A DNA stretch of 64,000 nucleotides from NCBI RefSeq assembly GCF_001507665.1, contig NZ_CP013910.1:1363501-1427500 (forward strand). The letters run 5' to 3'. Positions 8,880-19,452 of the stretch are shown here, piece after piece (the stretch's first letter is position 1; each line of letters begins with the position of its first letter). A model generated the notes under the pieces. The model saw nothing but the letters and a program-made list of their open reading frames with translations, did no database searches and was not told the origin of the DNA. This DNA is from Deinococcus actinosclerus (GTDB lineage Bacteria > Deinococcota > Deinococci > Deinococcales > Deinococcaceae). A program made the translations under genes and the position numbers.

Positions 8880-9935
8880 ATGACCAAGCAAGACCAGGGC
8901 GCCCAGGCGTCGGCATACGAACGGGCGGGCGTCAGCATCGACGCGGGACACCGCGCGGTGGAACTCATGAAAGGCGCCGTGGCGCGCACCCACACCCCCA
9001 ACGTCCTGGGCGGCCTGGGCGGCTTCGGCGGGCTGTTCCGCGCCGCCTTCGGGCATATGGACGACCCGGTGCTCGTCGCCAGCACCGACGGCGTGGGCAC
9101 CAAGACGAAGGTCGCGGTGCGCAGCGGCACCTTCACCGGGCTGGGCGGCGACATCGTCAACCACTGCGTGAACGACATCCTGGTGCAGGGCGCCCGCCCG
9201 CTGTTCTTCCTGGATTACGTCGCCATGGGCAAACTGCTGCCCGAACGCGTGGCCGAGGTCGTCACCGGGGCCGCGCAGGCGTGCGAGGCGCTGGGCGTCG
9301 CCCTGCTGGGCGGCGAGACCGCCGAGATGCCCGGCGTGTACGTGGACGGCGAACTGGACATCGTGGGGACCATCGTGGGCGTCGTCGACCGACCTAAACT
9401 CATCAACGGCAGCCGAATCCAGGCCGGGGACACCGTCATCGCGCTGCCCAGCAGCGGCCTGCACACCAACGGCTTCTCGCTGGCCCGTATGGCCCTGGAC
9501 GACCTCGACTGGAATGAAGCCCGCGACGACCTGAATGGTCAGACCCTCGCGCAGGTCCTGCCGGTGCCGCACCGTGCGTACCTGCACGCCTTCGACGCCC
9601 TGGAACGCGCCGGGATCGACGTGCGCGGCATGGCCCACATCACCGGCGGCGGCCTGATCGACAACCCGCCCCGCGTGTTCCCCCAGGGCATCGGGATGCA
9701 GATCGACACCGCCAGCTGGACCGTCCCGCCCGTCTTCGAACTGATCGTGCAGCGCGCCCAGGTCGCCCGCCACGAGGCGTTCCGCGCACTGAACATGGGC
9801 GTGGGCTTCCTGTTCATCCTGCCCGCCGCGCAGGCAGGGGCCGCGCTGGACACCCTGAAGACGGCCGGGGAGAAGCCCTGGGTGATCGGGCAGATGGTGG
9901 AAGGCCAGGGCGTCACGTTCACGGGAGCCGTTTGA
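8880..9935 (+). CDS. purM: Phosphoribosylformylglycinamidine cyclo-ligase (AIR synthetase)
   Basis: This enzyme closes the imidazole ring in de novo purine synthesis, turning FGAM into AIR with ATP. The 351-residue protein is full length, with the N-terminal glycine-rich loop GGLGGFGGLF, ASTDGVGTKTK, HCVNDILVQGA and LLGGETAEMPG, all characteristic of PurM. An AGGAGG ribosome site lies right before the ATG at 8880, and a TAAACT box near 8835 could serve as promoter with a leader of about 35 nt. The stop overlaps the start of the histidine phosphatase gene by TTGA. Confidence 0.97.
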   Translation: MTKQDQGAQASAYERAGVSIDAGHRAVELMKGAVARTHTPNVLGGLGGFGGLFRAAFGHMDDPVLVASTDGVGTKTKVAVRSGTFTGLGGDIVNHCVNDILVQGARPLFFLDYVAMGKLLPERVAEVVTGAAQACEALGVALLGGETAEMPGVYVDGELDIVGTIVGVVDRPKLINGSRIQAGDTVIALPSSGLHTNGFSLARMALDDLDWNEARDDLNGQTLAQVLPVPHRAYLHAFDALERAGIDVRGMAHITGGGLIDNPPRVFPQGIGMQIDTASWTVPPVFELIVQRAQVARHEAFRALNMGVGFLFILPAAQAGAALDTLKTAGEKPWVIGQMVEGQGVTFTGAV

Positions 9936-10645
9936 CGAAGCGACTCGCCCCCACCGGATTCGCCGCGCCCGACCGCGCCACCGCCACCGAATTCTGGGTG
10001 GTGCGGCACGGCGAGAGCACCTGGAACGCCGACGGCCGCTACCAGGGGCAGGCCGACGTGCCGCTCAGCCACATCGGCATTCTCCAGGCCGCCAGCCTCG
10101 CCGAACGCCTGACCGGACAGCACTTCGACGCGGTGTACACCAGCGACCTCGCGCGCGCCGCCCGCACCGCCGAGATCGTCGCCGAACGCCTCACCGGGGC
10201 GCCGCCCGCGCAGCGCGACCCGGGCCTGCGTGAGATCGACGTCGGTGAACTCTCGGGACTGGTCATCAGCCAGATCCGCGAACGCTACCCCGACTACCTG
10301 GACGCGCTGGGCAGCGAACCCTGGAGCACCCGCCGACCCGGCGGCGAGAGCATGGAGGACCTGTACGCCCGCAGCGGCGCGGCCTTCGGCGCCCTGCGCG
10401 AACGCCACCCGGGCCAGCGCGTGCTGGTGTTCACGCACGGCGGTGTGGTGCGCGTCGCCGTGGGCCTCGCGCTGGGTGGCGTGCCCGCCAACGCCTGGGC
10501 GCGTCTGAGCGTCGCGAACACCAGCATCACCCGCGTCCTGCTGGGCGAGGGCAGCGGCATGCTGCTCGGCTTCAACGACGACGCCCACCTCGAGAACCTC
10601 CTCGAGGCCACCGAGGCCGACGACGTGCTGGGGCAGGCCCCCTAG
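9932..10645 (+). CDS. Histidine phosphatase family protein
   Basis: The 237 residues form a phosphoglycerate-mutase-like domain. The catalytic RHGE lies at 27-30, followed by WNADGRYQGQ, VYTSDLARAARTAEI and FTHGGVVRVA with the second His. The combination resembles small phosphatases such as alpha-ribazole phosphatase or general sugar phosphatases rather than glycolytic mutase. The TTG start at 9932 overlaps the purM stop by 4 nt (TTGA); there is no in-frame ATG before RHGE. Co-translation with purM suggests a link to nucleotide metabolism, but the substrate is not evident. Confidence 0.85.
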   Translation: MTKRLAPTGFAAPDRATATEFWVVRHGESTWNADGRYQGQADVPLSHIGILQAASLAERLTGQHFDAVYTSDLARAARTAEIVAERLTGAPPAQRDPGLREIDVGELSGLVISQIRERYPDYLDALGSEPWSTRRPGGESMEDLYARSGAAFGALRERHPGQRVLVFTHGGVVRVAVGLALGGVPANAWARLSVANTSITRVLLGEGSGMLLGFNDDAHLENLLEATEADDVLGQAP

Positions 10646-10730
10646 GTGCCCTGAGCGATCAGGCGCCGCGCGGCTCCCTGCCGACTGCCGACTGCTGAGT
10701 CACCCGGTCCGCCTGACAGCGGCCACAGAA

Positions 10731-10759
10731 GCGTCCCCCCTGGCCTTCAGGGGGGACGC
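10731..10759. terminator. Terminator hairpin between convergent genes
   Basis: GCGTCCCCCCTG and CAGGGGGGACGC form a perfect 12-bp stem with a 5-nt loop between the plus-strand phosphatase gene and the minus-strand lipoprotein gene. A short T-containing stretch follows on the minus strand. Confidence 0.75.
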
Positions 10760-10775
10760 CTCGTGTGAGCTGGAC

Positions 10776-13469
10776 TCAGGGGATGACGGTGGTGGATTCG
10801 GCCTTGAAGTTCGTCTGGGCCTGACCGCTGCTTTCGGCCGTGTTGTTCCAGCGCATGGTCTGCTGGTACTGACGGGCGGCGGTGCCGGCGGGCGCCGTGA
10901 CCTGCGTGCGCACCCAGATGACGGCGCCGGGGGCGACGCGGAAGGTGGGGGCGAAGGTCAGCGTCTGCTGGCCCAGGCCGCTCGCGGCGCTCGCGGTGTA
11001 CTGGTTCCCGGCGGTCAGCAGGGTGCTGGTGCCGTTGGTGTAGTCGCTGGTGATCGCGCCGGTCTGCGCGTCACGGGTGGGGGCGGGATCGTAGTAGACC
11101 TGGGTGTTCGTGAAGTTGAAGATGCCGGGCGTCTGCTGGATCGGGTCGAGCGCGCCGAAGTTGTAGATCAGCACGTTGTTGATGGCGCCTTCGTTCGAGG
11201 CGGGTTCGACGCTGGCCGCGCTGGCCACGATCGTGCCGGTGGTGTCGCCCGCGCGGATCGGGTCGACCGTGTCGGTCAGCTGCGTCTGCTCGGAGATGAA
11301 CGAGGTGACGGTCACGCAGGCGCGGGCCTGACCGGCGCCGCCGTTGGTGCTGGTGTAGCTGCCGGTGTCGCAGTAATCGCCGCGGGGGGTGCCGGCGGGC
11401 ACGGTGCTGGTCAGCGTGAGGGTCAGGCTCTGACCGGGGTTCAGGGTCAGCGCGGCGGGCACGGTGCTGACGGTGCGGGTGGCGGCGTCGAAGGTGACGC
11501 TGCCGGTCTGGGCGGTACCGGACAGCACGTAGCTGCCGCTGCCGTAGTTCATGTACACGTTGTTCAGGTTGCCCAGCAGGTCCTTCACGGCGACGTCGGT
11601 GGCGGCGGCGGTGCCGGTGTTCGTGACCGTGATGACGCTCTGGTAGCTGCTGCCGGGGGTGAGCTGGTTGATGGGGGCCTGACCGGCGATCTGGCTGTTC
11701 TGCTTGGTGATCGCCAGCAGCGGGGAGGCCACCTTGAAGCAGGGAATGTCGGAGGTGCTGGTGAGGGCCGCGCCGTTGTTGCTGGTGGCGGTGAAGGTAC
11801 CCTGGTCGCAGTAGGTGCCGTCCACGCTGCCGGTTGCGGCGAACGTGAAGGTCTGCGAGGCGCCGGCCGCGAGGTTGAAGGCGGCGGTGGTGAAGCCGTC
11901 GTCGCCGTTCTTCGTGACGGCCACGGTCTGCGGCGCGGCGGTCACGTTGCCGCTCAGGGCGTAGTTGGCGGCCACGGTGTTCTGCGCCAGCGCGTCGGTC
12001 ACGACCACGTTGGTGGCGTCGGCGTTGCCGTTGTTGCTGACGGTGATGCGGGCGTACACCGGGGCGTTCGGCGCGACGGTCACGCCGCTGGCGATGGGGG
12101 TGAACGCGCCGGCGGCGTCGACCGTGCCGAGCGTCTTGACGATGTTCAGCGTGGGGGCGGTGACGGTCAGGCAGGCCTCGTCGCTGAGGGTGGGGGTGAC
12201 GTTGCCGAACGCGCCGTTGGTGTAGGACACGATGGTCGCCACGTCGCAGTACACGCCGACGGCGCTGGCCTGCGCGGGGAACGTGAAGGTGCGGCTGGCG
12301 CCGGGGGCGAGGTCGAAGGTCGTGTCGAAGCCGTCGGTGGCGTTCGCGGTGGTGCCGGTGGGCGCGGTGATGCTGTAGGCGGCGGCGTTCCCGGAGCGCA
12401 GCACGTCGTTCAGGCGGATGTTCGTGGCGGGGCCGGCGCCGGTGTTGGACACCGTGATGGTGAAGTCACGCGCCTGGTTGATCCCGGCGCGGTTGTCGTC
12501 GGGGGTCTTGGTGATGGTCAGGCGGGCGCTGGGCGCGAAGGTCTTGTTCAGGAACTGCTTGGTGATTTCCGTGCCGTTGACGTAGGCGACGGCGCGGACG
12601 CGGGCGGTGGCCTGGGTGGTGACGGCAGGATCGTGGTTCAGGGCCGTCCAGGTGAAGCCGTTGGTGTCCGGGGTGTTCACGCCCGTGACGTTGTACAGCG
12701 GGTACTGGGTGCTGCTGGGGAAGCGGGCGTTGGTGCCGGTGGCGCTGTTGGTGTAGGTGTTGGCGCTCAGGGCGTTGTCGTTGATGTCCTGACCGGTGAT
12801 GGGGGCGCCGGAGGGCTGGCCGCCGTCGTCGGCGGCGGAGAAGCGGACGTTGCCGGTCTGTTCGAGGATGTCCCAGCGGACGTTCGCGCCGATGATGGGG
12901 TACACCTTGCCGTCTGCGGCCTTGTAGCCCACAAAGCCGCCCGCGACGTTCTGGCTGTTCAGGGGCGCGACTTCGTCCTGCTCGCCGGCAGTGGGGGCGG
13001 CGGCGCCCAGGTTGGCGGGGTCGACGCCGCCGGCCTCATTCTCCAGCCAGGCGTAGAACACGAACTTGGTGCCGGCGTTGTTCAGGTCGTCCTTGGTGAT
13101 GGCGACCATCTTGCCGCTGGCGTCCATGTAGTACGCGCCGGACACGGTGTTGGCGGCCAGGGTGGGGTAGGCGAGGTTGGTGCTGCCGCCGGCGGTGATG
13201 GTGAAGGACTGGGTGCTGGGCTGGAAGCCGTCCTTGCTGTAGGTGGCGGTGTAGCTGCCGGGCGCCAGCTGGGCGTAGCTGCTGGCGGGCACGACGTTGC
13301 CGCTGCTGTCACGGATGGTCAGGGTGTAGCCGTTAGGGTTGGCGGGCAGGTTGACGCTGCCGGTGGTCACGACGGGCGTGGTGGGCGTGGTGGTGCTGCC
13401 GCCGCCGCAGGACGCGAGCAGGAGGACGCTGGTGAGGGCCGCGATACCGAGTTTCATCTGGTTCTTCAT
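10776..13469 (-). CDS. Large surface lipoprotein with DUF11/Ig-like repeats, HPI S-layer-like
   Basis: The 897-residue protein begins with a lipoprotein signal (LLLASC, Cys21) and a Ser/Thr/Pro linker. Next come a PEGA-like domain (YTLTIRDSSG, SYTATYSKDGFQ), a region with few hallmarks (about 100-320), and three DUF11/Ig-like repeats (ITVSNTGAGPATNI, ITVSNNGNADATNV, ITVTNTGTAAATDV). Each repeat ends with a YCD and a later Cys that could form a disulfide. The overall plan and size recall the lipid-anchored, Ig-domain HPI surface-layer protein of D. radiodurans; that identification is inference. The ATG at 13469 is chosen for its GGAGG site and the lipobox; an in-frame ATG at 13562 would put 31 residues before the signal. 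Confidence 0.75.
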   Translation of the reverse strand: MKNQMKLGIAALTSVLLLASCGGGSTTTPTTPVVTTGSVNLPANPNGYTLTIRDSSGNVVPASSYAQLAPGSYTATYSKDGFQPSTQSFTITAGGSTNLAYPTLAANTVSGAYYMDASGKMVAITKDDLNNAGTKFVFYAWLENEAGGVDPANLGAAAPTAGEQDEVAPLNSQNVAGGFVGYKAADGKVYPIIGANVRWDILEQTGNVRFSAADDGGQPSGAPITGQDINDNALSANTYTNSATGTNARFPSSTQYPLYNVTGVNTPDTNGFTWTALNHDPAVTTQATARVRAVAYVNGTEITKQFLNKTFAPSARLTITKTPDDNRAGINQARDFTITVSNTGAGPATNIRLNDVLRSGNAAAYSITAPTGTTANATDGFDTTFDLAPGASRTFTFPAQASAVGVYCDVATIVSYTNGAFGNVTPTLSDEACLTVTAPTLNIVKTLGTVDAAGAFTPIASGVTVAPNAPVYARITVSNNGNADATNVVVTDALAQNTVAANYALSGNVTAAPQTVAVTKNGDDGFTTAAFNLAAGASQTFTFAATGSVDGTYCDQGTFTATSNNGAALTSTSDIPCFKVASPLLAITKQNSQIAGQAPINQLTPGSSYQSVITVTNTGTAAATDVAVKDLLGNLNNVYMNYGSGSYVLSGTAQTGSVTFDAATRTVSTVPAALTLNPGQSLTLTLTSTVPAGTPRGDYCDTGSYTSTNGGAGQARACVTVTSFISEQTQLTDTVDPIRAGDTTGTIVASAASVEPASNEGAINNVLIYNFGALDPIQQTPGIFNFTNTQVYYDPAPTRDAQTGAITSDYTNGTSTLLTAGNQYTASAASGLGQQTLTFAPTFRVAPGAVIWVRTQVTAPAGTAARQYQQTMRWNNTAESSGQAQTNFKAESTTVIP

Positions 13470-14113
13470 GAGTGCCTCCGAGACAGGAATCAACCCACCT
13501 GACGCCGGTCGGGCGGCAGGGTGTTGCACATAGGAACGGCGTGGAGCGGTTGACTGTTTCATTTATTCATCCGCCTCCAACCTTTCTGTGAGGCCCATCC
13601 ACATTGGAGCTTCAAATGACATTCAGTCGGGCTTTAGTTCTGATCGCGGAATGAGTCCTGCGTGTTGCACAACTGAAGAAAGCCAAATAAATGTGAAAAA
13701 AATAAACTCTGCGTCGTCTCTGGGCTCATCTTTGAATCAGGTGCGAAGAGACGTCGAAAATCACGTGATTGTGCAGGAAACACGGATGCCCCCGATGCCC
13801 GGCAGCCCACCACCACGGCATTCATCCCTCTGAGGGATGAGAAAAAGACCGACTGCCAGAAAACACATGAGAAGAGGTCCGAACCAGCGTTCGCCACGGT
13901 TGACGCCGCGCATTCCGCCCGTGCGCGCTGGCCGTCCATGCAGCGCCTTCCATACGGAGCAGGTACAGGAACGGGACGCGGTGTAAACCTGCACGGCGTT
14001 CCAGGGTCGCCCGGAGGCCCGCCGGATGGGCGCAGGCTGAAAGCAGGAATGCTGCAGCGCGGGAGGGGCCGGACGGGCTGGCCCACGGGACCGCTGCGGC
14101 AGGGAGACCGCGC
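13470..14113. other. Long A+T-rich intergenic region upstream of the S-layer-like gene
   Basis: I find no convincing gene here. The part from about 13590 to 13770 is A+T-rich and should hold the promoter of the minus-strand lipoprotein gene, implying a long 5' leader. The 10-mer GTGTTGCACA occurs twice, at 13521-13530 and 13662-13671. Reading frames across the rest look like the antisense of nothing known and lack conserved motifs. Confidence 0.5.
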
Positions 14114-15556
14114 ATGACCGACCAGCCGACCACCGCCCACCCGACTGAACCCAGCCCTCCCGTCCCGGAGCGGCCGCGCGTCATCCAGGGGGGCATGGGC
14201 ATCGCCGTGTCCGACTGGCGACTGGCCCGCACCGTCTCCATGACGGGTGGGCTGGGCGTGGTGTCCGGCACTGGGATCGACACGGTGCTGCTGCGCCGCC
14301 TTCAGGACGGGGACGGTGGGGGAGAGGTGCGCCGCGCACTGGCACGTTTCCCGAACCCGGCGCTGGCACAGGCCTGCCTGGAGCGGTATTTCCGCCCCGA
14401 GGGCCGCGCGCCCGGCGAGGCGTACGCCCGCCTGCCCCTCCCGACCGCCGAACGGTACCGTGACGCCTGGGAGATGACGCTGCTGGGTGCGTTCGTCGAG
14501 GTCACGCTGGCCCGCGAGGGGCACGACCGCCCGGTGGGGCTGAACCTCCTGACGAAGTTGCAGCTGCACACGCTCCCGGCGCTGTACGGCGCGATGCTGG
14601 CCGGGGTGGGCACCGTGATCATGGGCGCCGGGATTCCCCGCGACATTCCCGGCGTCCTCGACGCGTTCGCGGCCGGGCGGCCCGCCAGCCTGCGCGTGGA
14701 CGTGAGGGGCGGCGAAGGGCTGACCCTGACCTTCGACCCGGCCGACTTCGGCCTGCCACCCGCCCCGCTGGTCCGCCCGGACTTCTACCCGATCGTGTCC
14801 TCGCACGTGCTGGCCGGTGTGCTGGCACGCAAGGCCAGCGGGCCGGTGCAGGGCTTCATCGTGGAGGGGCCTGCGGCGGGCGGGCACAACGCGCCCCCGC
14901 GCGGCCCGCTGACCCTGGATGACCGGGGGCAGCCCGTGTACGGCGAGCGGGACGAGGTGGACCTGCCGGCGATGCGCGCCCTGGGTCTGCCGTTCTGGCT
15001 GGCGGGCGGCTGCGGCACCCCAGGGGCCCTGCGGGACGCCCTGGCGGCGGGCGCGGCCGGGATTCAGGTGGGCACCCTGTTCGCCTTCGCGCAGGAATCG
15101 GGCTTGCGCGACGACCTGAAAGCCGACGTCCTGACCCGCGCGCAGTCCGGGGCGCTGGACGTGTTCACCGATCCCCTCGCGTCGCCCACGGGCTTTCCGT
15201 TCAAGGTGGTCACGCTGCCCGGTACCCTCTCACAGCCCGACGTGTACGCCGCCCGCGAGCGCGTATGCGACCTGGGGTACCTGCGCGAGGCCTACCGCAC
15301 TGGCGCTGGCCGGGTGGGCTGGCGCTGCCCCGCCGAACCGGTCGCGGCCTACGAATCCAAAGGTGGAGCGGCGGCCGACACGCCGGGTCGCAAGTGCCTG
15401 TGCAACGCCCTGATGGCCGACGCCGGGTACGCCCAGGTGCAGCGCGGCGGGCTCACCGAACCCGGCCTGCTGACGAGCGGGGACGGACTGGGCGCCCTGC
15501 GCGACTGGACGCCCGGCTACGGCGCGGCGGACGTGCTGCGCGTCCTGAACGTGTGA
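14114..15556 (+). CDS. Nitronate monooxygenase-like FMN enzyme (long form)
   Basis: The 480 residues follow the 2-nitropropane dioxygenase/NMO barrel: VIQGGMGIAVS near the N-terminus, VGLNLLTKLQ, IVEGPAAGGHNAPP with the catalytic-type His, and LAGGCGTPGALRDALAAGAAGIQVGTLF binding the flavin phosphate. It is longer than typical NMO (about 350) and carries a C-terminal segment with three Cys (RKCLCNAL, WRCP). The family oxidises nitronates or reduces quinones; PfaD-like enoyl reductases of the same fold are an alternative. It starts with ATG at 14114 after a GGGAG-like site. The terminus lies 83 nt before meaB. Confidence 0.75.
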   Translation: MTDQPTTAHPTEPSPPVPERPRVIQGGMGIAVSDWRLARTVSMTGGLGVVSGTGIDTVLLRRLQDGDGGGEVRRALARFPNPALAQACLERYFRPEGRAPGEAYARLPLPTAERYRDAWEMTLLGAFVEVTLAREGHDRPVGLNLLTKLQLHTLPALYGAMLAGVGTVIMGAGIPRDIPGVLDAFAAGRPASLRVDVRGGEGLTLTFDPADFGLPPAPLVRPDFYPIVSSHVLAGVLARKASGPVQGFIVEGPAAGGHNAPPRGPLTLDDRGQPVYGERDEVDLPAMRALGLPFWLAGGCGTPGALRDALAAGAAGIQVGTLFAFAQESGLRDDLKADVLTRAQSGALDVFTDPLASPTGFPFKVVTLPGTLSQPDVYAARERVCDLGYLREAYRTGAGRVGWRCPAEPVAAYESKGGAAADTPGRKCLCNALMADAGYAQVQRGGLTEPGLLTSGDGLGALRDWTPGYGAADVLRVLNV

Positions 15557-15587
15557 ATGCCGCCCGGCGCGCCCGGGGTGGGTGCGC

Positions 15588-15593
15588 TAGGGT
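15588..15593 (+). promoter_or_regulatory. -10 box in front of the meaB leader ORF
   Basis: TAGGGT is followed by 8 nt and then an ATG at 15602 that opens a 13-codon reading frame ending on the meaB start. Confidence 0.5.
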
Positions 15594-15601
15594 GAGGGCA
15601 C

Positions 15602-15639
15602 ATGCATCCGCACCTGCCCACGCCTGACTGGGGGAGCCC

Positions 15640-15643
<4 letters not shown>
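15602..15643 (+). CDS. Candidate 13-residue leader peptide coupled to meaB
   Basis: The frame MHPHLPTPDWGSP ends with a TGA that overlaps the GTG start of meaB (GTGA). A -10 box 8 nt before its ATG suggests that the transcript begins almost at this ATG, so ribosomes would enter here and reach meaB by termination and re-initiation. GGGGGAG lies 3 nt before the meaB GTG. The peptide has no recognisable function and its translation is inferred. Confidence 0.45.
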
Positions 15644-17123
<1,480 letters not shown>

Positions 17124-17181
17124 GTCCACGGGAACGGGCGGCCTCACCTGATGGTGCGGGCCGCCCGTTCAGGGTCCAGGG

Positions 17182-17706
17182 TCAGTTCACGCGGACGCTA
17201 TTCGTCAGGGTGCGGACGATGGCCTCGTTCCTGGCGTAGTCCTTCAGGTTCCCCGCGATGGTCACGACCAGCATGCGGCCCCCGGCACTGGTGACCAGCA
17301 ACTCGCGGCGCAACTCGTCGCCCTGGCTGGGGGTGGTGAAGATGAACTGCGCCCAGGGCGTGCCGCTGACCTGCAGCAGGTTGGCCTTGAGGGTCTTCAC
17401 GTTGGGGACCTGCGCGCGGATCACGCTGGGGAACTGCTCGACCAGCGTGCCCACCTCGGTCTTGTTCAGTTTGCTGGCGCGCCACTCGAAGGCCACGCTC
17501 ACCTTGCGGTCCTCGGTCATGAAGACGGCGTCGGGGCGGCCGGCGGCGCTGGGGAACGCAGTGCGGATCCCGGCGGCGCTGAGGGTCAGGAGTTTGGCGT
17601 TCGGTTCGACGGTCACCGGCACGTTGCCCAGCTTCACGGGCACCGCGCTGGCAGCGCCCAGGGTCAGGGCGGCGGCGAGCGTCAGGAGAAGGGAGCGGGG
17701 CTTCAT
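17182..17706 (-). CDS. Secreted protein of unknown function
   Basis: The 174 residues begin with a clear signal peptide (MKPRSLLLTLAAALTLGAASA, cleavage after about residue 21). The mature part is a mixed alpha/beta sequence with no family I recognise. It includes a stretch resembling small periplasmic lipid-binding or PsbP-like folds (KVSVAFEWRASKLNKTEVG; VTIAGNLKDYARNEAIVRTL), but that likeness is weak. TAGGGT lies 9 nt before the ATG at 17706. The gene stands alone on the minus strand between a methyltransferase-like gene and the GMC oxidoreductase. Confidence 0.7.
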   Translation of the reverse strand: MKPRSLLLTLAAALTLGAASAVPVKLGNVPVTVEPNAKLLTLSAAGIRTAFPSAAGRPDAVFMTEDRKVSVAFEWRASKLNKTEVGTLVEQFPSVIRAQVPNVKTLKANLLQVSGTPWAQFIFTTPSQGDELRRELLVTSAGGRMLVVTIAGNLKDYARNEAIVRTLTNSVRVN

Positions 17707-17785
17707 GTCCCTGCCACCCTAGCGTGAGAGGTGAGAACGCTCGTGAACCGAGCATGAGGACTGTGCGGAATCCATCAATTTCGGG

Positions 17786-19381
17786 TCAGTCCCTCCCGGC
17801 GGCGCGCAGCGCGAACGTCGCGGCCCGCGCGCCGATCATCATGCTCGTCGCGTTCGTATTCGCGTGAATGATGCGCGGCATCACGCTCGCGTCCCCCACC
17901 CACAGGCCCCGCACGTCCCGCACCGCCAGCTCACGGTTCACCACGGCGGCCTCACCGTCGCCCAGGGCCGCCGTGCCGACCGGGTGGTACAGGGTCGCGC
18001 ACTCGCGCGCCACGTGCTGGCGCAGCGCCGCGTCACTGCGGTGCCCCTCGCCCGGCAGGACCTCCGCGCCGCGCAGTTCGGACAGGGGAGGGCTGGAGGC
18101 GATCTCGCGCGCCTGCCGCACGCCCGCCACGAGACTCTGCACGTCCCGGTCGTCCGTCAGGTACCCCGGGTCGATGACCGGCGCGGCGTGCGGGTCACGC
18201 GACGCCAGCGTCAGGCGGCCCCGGCTGTGCACGTCCACGAGCACCGGCCCCACCGTGAAGTGGTTCCCCGGCTCGGTGCGGAACCCGTGATCCCGGAAGT
18301 ACGCCGGACCGAAATGGAACTGGATGTCCGGGTCGTCCTGCGCGCTCAGGCCGGGGCGGGCGTGCGTGAACGCACTGGCCTCCGCGACGTTGCTGCTCAG
18401 CGGGCCGCTGCGGTTCCACAGGTACCGCGCCAGCGCCTCACCCTGCGGCACCCGGTCCAGGCTGGTAATCCGCGAGCGGCTGATCACCGGCACCGCGAGG
18501 TGATCCTGTAGCCCCCCACCCACGCCCTCCAGCGCCACGCGCACCGGGAGGCCGTGCCGCTCCAGTTCCGCGCGCGGCCCGATCCCCGACAGCATGAGCA
18601 GCTGCGGCGTCTGCACCGCGCCCGCCGTGAGGATCACCCCGCCCGCCGGGGCGTCCAGCGTCCGGCCCCGCCAGCGCAGCCGCACGCCCGCCGCGCGCTG
18701 GCCCTCCCATAGCAGTTCCAGCACGTGCGCGCCCGTCAGGACCGTCAGGTTCGGGTGATCCAGCACCGGCCTCAGGAACGCCCGGAACGCGCTGAAGCGC
18801 TCGCCCCCCTGGTGGTTGCTCTCCAGCAGGCCCGCGCCGTCCAGCACGCCGTCATTGAAGGACTCGACGACCGGCAGCCCCAGCCCCACCGCCGCCGCCT
18901 TCACGAACGCGTGACTCAGTTCGTGCGACGCGCCGCGCGCCCCGGCGGGCATCGGGCCGTCCGTGCCGCGCGTTTCCGACGCCGGGCCCCGGTACGATTC
19001 CAGCGCGCGTAACTCCGGCAGGACGTCCTCCCAGGTCCAGCCCTCGCCCCAGCTGTCGAAATCCCGTTTCGATCCGCGAATCCAGATGGTCGCGTTGATC
19101 GCGCTGCTGCCGCCCAGCACCTTCCCGCGCGGCCAGTAGAACGACCGCCCCGCCGCGCGCGGCTGCGGCACCGTCGTCAGGTTCCAGTCCACTGCCGTGC
19201 GGAACAGCTTGTTGAACGCCCCCGGCGCGCGGATCAAGGGGTGCGAGTCCGGCCCGCCCGCCTCCAGCAGCAGCACCCGCGCGCCCGCGTCCAGCAGCCG
19301 CCGCGCCGCCACGCAGCCGCCTGACCCGGCCCCCACCACGATGAAATCCACGCGCCCCTGCCCTGCGTCCCGGCTTGTCAT
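17786..19381 (-). CDS. GMC-family FAD oxidoreductase (choline dehydrogenase-like)
   Basis: The 531 residues carry the N-terminal dinucleotide fold VGAGSGGCVAARRL (about 17-30), the GMC signature GKVLGGSSAIN, the second signature AGAVQTPQLLMLSGIGP (near 250), and the C-terminal active-site pair YHPVGTAALG and HANTNATSMM. These enzymes oxidise alcohols such as choline or polyethylene glycol; the sequence does not settle the substrate and no betaine genes are adjacent. The ATG at 19381 has TATACT 8 nt upstream, a leaderless-type promoter, and diverges from argJ. Confidence 0.92.
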   Translation of the reverse strand: MTSRDAGQGRVDFIVVGAGSGGCVAARRLLDAGARVLLLEAGGPDSHPLIRAPGAFNKLFRTAVDWNLTTVPQPRAAGRSFYWPRGKVLGGSSAINATIWIRGSKRDFDSWGEGWTWEDVLPELRALESYRGPASETRGTDGPMPAGARGASHELSHAFVKAAAVGLGLPVVESFNDGVLDGAGLLESNHQGGERFSAFRAFLRPVLDHPNLTVLTGAHVLELLWEGQRAAGVRLRWRGRTLDAPAGGVILTAGAVQTPQLLMLSGIGPRAELERHGLPVRVALEGVGGGLQDHLAVPVISRSRITSLDRVPQGEALARYLWNRSGPLSSNVAEASAFTHARPGLSAQDDPDIQFHFGPAYFRDHGFRTEPGNHFTVGPVLVDVHSRGRLTLASRDPHAAPVIDPGYLTDDRDVQSLVAGVRQAREIASSPPLSELRGAEVLPGEGHRSDAALRQHVARECATLYHPVGTAALGDGEAAVVNRELAVRDVRGLWVGDASVMPRIIHANTNATSMMIGARAATFALRAAGRD

Positions 19382-19389
19382 GTACCCCG

Positions 19390-19395
19390 AGTATA
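19390..19395 (-). promoter_or_regulatory. -10 box of the GMC oxidoreductase
   Basis: TATACT is followed by 8 nt and then the ATG at 19381 on the minus strand. Confidence 0.6.
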
Positions 19396-19439
19396 GACGC
19401 CCACCCCGCGCGCCCTCCCAGCCCGGGCGGGCCGCCCGC

Positions 19440-19445
19440 TACACT
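19440..19445 (+). promoter_or_regulatory. -10 box of argJ (leaderless type)
   Basis: TACACT is followed by 7 nt and then the ATG at 19453, which fixes the start in preference to an ATG 78 bases upstream. Confidence 0.65.
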
Positions 19446-19452
19446 CCCCTAC

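Noticed and set aside
13594..13612. A half-match to the Deinococcus radiation/desiccation response motif (ATGTCATT) upstream of the S-layer-like gene
   Set aside because: Only one half of the 17-bp palindrome matches, and the second half is unrelated.
13588..13833. An 81-codon plus-strand frame in the A+T-rich gap
   Set aside because: No ribosome site or leaderless box, no motif, and it lies in the expected promoter region of the opposite gene.
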